Of a stretch of 23,679 bases of DNA, positions 22,687 to 23,679 are shown piece after piece; position 1 is the stretch's first letter, and each line of letters begins with the position of its first letter. The position numbers and the translations under genes are program-made. The stretch is from contig JAOZSN010000002.1 of the NCBI GenBank assembly GCA_029939635.1, positions 42,147 through 65,825 on the forward strand. Reading direction: 5' to 3'. The notes beneath the pieces are model-generated. The model was given only the letters and a program-made list of their open reading frames with translations. It had not been told where the DNA came from and ran no database searches. Source of the DNA: Deltaproteobacteria bacterium (GTDB lineage: Bacteria > Desulfobacterota > Desulfobulbia > Desulfobulbales > SURF-16).

Positions 22687-23679
22687 ATGCCCGCCGCCAA
22701 ACACATTATCCCTGTGCTTATCGCTTTGCTTTTGCTTGGCAACGTCTTCATTAACTTACCCCAAGCCCACGAGACAAGCGCAAACCACCAAGACGATCCT
22801 ACCCTGGCTAGCCTGACCCCTAAAGAGTTGCAATGGCTCAAAGCACATCCCGTCATTAAGGTTGCTCCAGATACAGATTTCCCCCCCATAGAATCCCTGA
22901 CCAGGCCTGATACTTTTTCTGGTATCGCCATGGATTTTCTCGCATTACTGGAGAAAAAACTGCCTGTCCACTTTGACATCATCAACCTTAAAAACTGGGA
23001 TGAGGTGATGCGCCAGGCAAAGACACGCCAGATAGACATGCTCAGTGCCGCTGTCCCCACCCCTGAACGGCTGCAGTTCATGAAATTCACCAAGCCCTTT
23101 GTAGAATTTCCAGCCGTAATCGTGGCCAGAAACGACACAAACAAGCCCCGGCGTCTCCATAGCCTGAAAGGTATGCGGGTAGCAGTGGTCTCCAATTACG
23201 CTGCCGCTGAATATATGCGCGAGGCCTATGCCGACACCGACCTCATAACAGTACCCGACATCCCCTCCGGACTACGCCAGGTCTCCTTCGGCAAGGTGGA
23301 TGCAATGATCCTCAACATTGCCTCGGCGACCCATTATATCTCCAAGGAAGGCATCACCAATCTGCAAATATTTAAAGATACTGACTTTATCTATGACCTC
23401 TCCTTTGCTAGTCGCAGTGACTGGCCAATACTGGCTGACATCCTCGCCAAGGCCACGGAAAGCATTACCCCGGCAGAACGCAAAGAAATCATAGATCGCT
23501 GGGTACATCTCCAATCCACAGGCTGGCAGATACCTACCTGGCTCATTATTACCCTTTGCATGCTGCTGATTAGTGCCACCTTTACCACCATTATCATGTG
23601 GAACCGCACATTGCGTAAACAGGTATACCTCAAAACCCATGCCCTGCAGCATGAACTCAGCGAACGACAAAAAGCCGAA
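22687..23679 (+). CDS. Membrane sensor with periplasmic solute-binding domain, C-terminus outside the window
   Basis: The frame is open from ATG 22687 (AAGGA eight bases upstream) to the window end, 331 codons. It has a signal peptide (VLIALLLLGNVFINLPQAHE), then a family-3 solute-binding domain (residues about 50-275: WLKAHPVIKVAPDTDFPPI, GIAMDFLALLEKKLP, MLSAAVPTPERLQFMKFTKPF, and LKGMRVAVVSNYAAAEYM). A transmembrane helix follows (WLIITLCMLLISATFTTIIMW), then the start of a cytoplasmic coiled coil (RTLRKQVYLKTHALQHEL). This is the layout of BvgS/EvgS-type sensor kinases or of GGDEF proteins with the same sensor; the output domain is not in the window. Ligands of this sensor family are often amino acids, but the ligand here is not shown. 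Confidence 0.88.
   Translation, partial: MPAAKHIIPVLIALLLLGNVFINLPQAHETSANHQDDPTLASLTPKELQWLKAHPVIKVAPDTDFPPIESLTRPDTFSGIAMDFLALLEKKLPVHFDIINLKNWDEVMRQAKTRQIDMLSAAVPTPERLQFMKFTKPFVEFPAVIVARNDTNKPRRLHSLKGMRVAVVSNYAAAEYMREAYADTDLITVPDIPSGLRQVSFGKVDAMILNIASATHYISKEGITNLQIFKDTDFIYDLSFASRSDWPILADILAKATESITPAERKEIIDRWVHLQSTGWQIPTWLIITLCMLLISATFTTIIMWNRTLRKQVYLKTHALQHELSERQKAE

Noticed and set aside
22650..23195. 181-codon minus-strand frame opposite the sensor gene
   Set aside because: The plus strand encodes a clear solute-binding domain with a signal peptide and good ribosome site; the minus frame has low-complexity Ser/Arg text.

Overview
The window looks like chromosomal DNA of a sulfate-reducing Desulfobacterota, most like the Desulfobulbales / Desulfotalea group. 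This rests on a split-Soret type cytochrome c, a Desulfovibrio-style monocluster ferredoxin, a mitochondrial-type aconitase, QueH, a NifA-type sigma-54 activator, moderate GC with many Ala/Leu-rich proteins, and a probable selenoprotein. No tRNA, rRNA, CRISPR array, phage or insertion sequence was found.

Left part (1-6000, all minus strand). Transcription runs right to left: a DUF1566 protein with its own terminator, glucose-6-phosphate dehydrogenase (zwf), a small envelope lipoprotein, a NodT-type outer-membrane efflux lipoprotein, and an RND membrane-fusion lipoprotein cut by the window edge. The last two are an efflux pair, and the inner-membrane pump presumably lies beyond position 1.

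Middle, plus strand (6200-12560). The order is a GlgX-type glycogen debranching enzyme, a broken CheR_N/GGDEF gene, an SGNH hydrolase, a small conserved protein, a NifA-like regulator with GAF, AAA+ and Fis domains, epoxyqueuosine reductase QueH, and a ferredoxin.

Middle, minus strand (12740-15405). The order in coordinates is bamD, trxB, trxA and, upstream of trxA, a short reading frame that has not been called as a gene. That frame has a strong Shine-Dalgarno, eight codons, an in-frame TGA directly after a Cys codon, a perfect small hairpin 12 nt after the TGA, and then 59 more codons. The conceptual protein fits the TusA/SirA sulfur-carrier fold and spacing. I read it as a candidate TusA-like selenoprotein with Cys-Sec at the active site; a decayed gene is the alternative.

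Right part (15800-23679). A small orphan gene with a strong terminator is followed by a dynamin-like membrane GTPase, aconitase, a Tat-exported split-Soret cytochrome c, a convergent trypsin-like protease with a coiled coil inserted between its catalytic His and Asp, and the N-terminal part of a membrane sensor with a periplasmic solute-binding domain.

Four intergenic spots carry a shared, unusual architecture: short degenerate heptamers repeated in strict 7-bp phase with AA in one arm and TT in the other, so that the two arms form an inverted repeat. Two copies are built on a GTAAACT-like heptamer (3240-3326, 13484-13581) and two on a GTTGAAC/TTCGACA-like heptamer (684-823, 12606-12718). These, and the selenoprotein candidate, are the most interesting things here.
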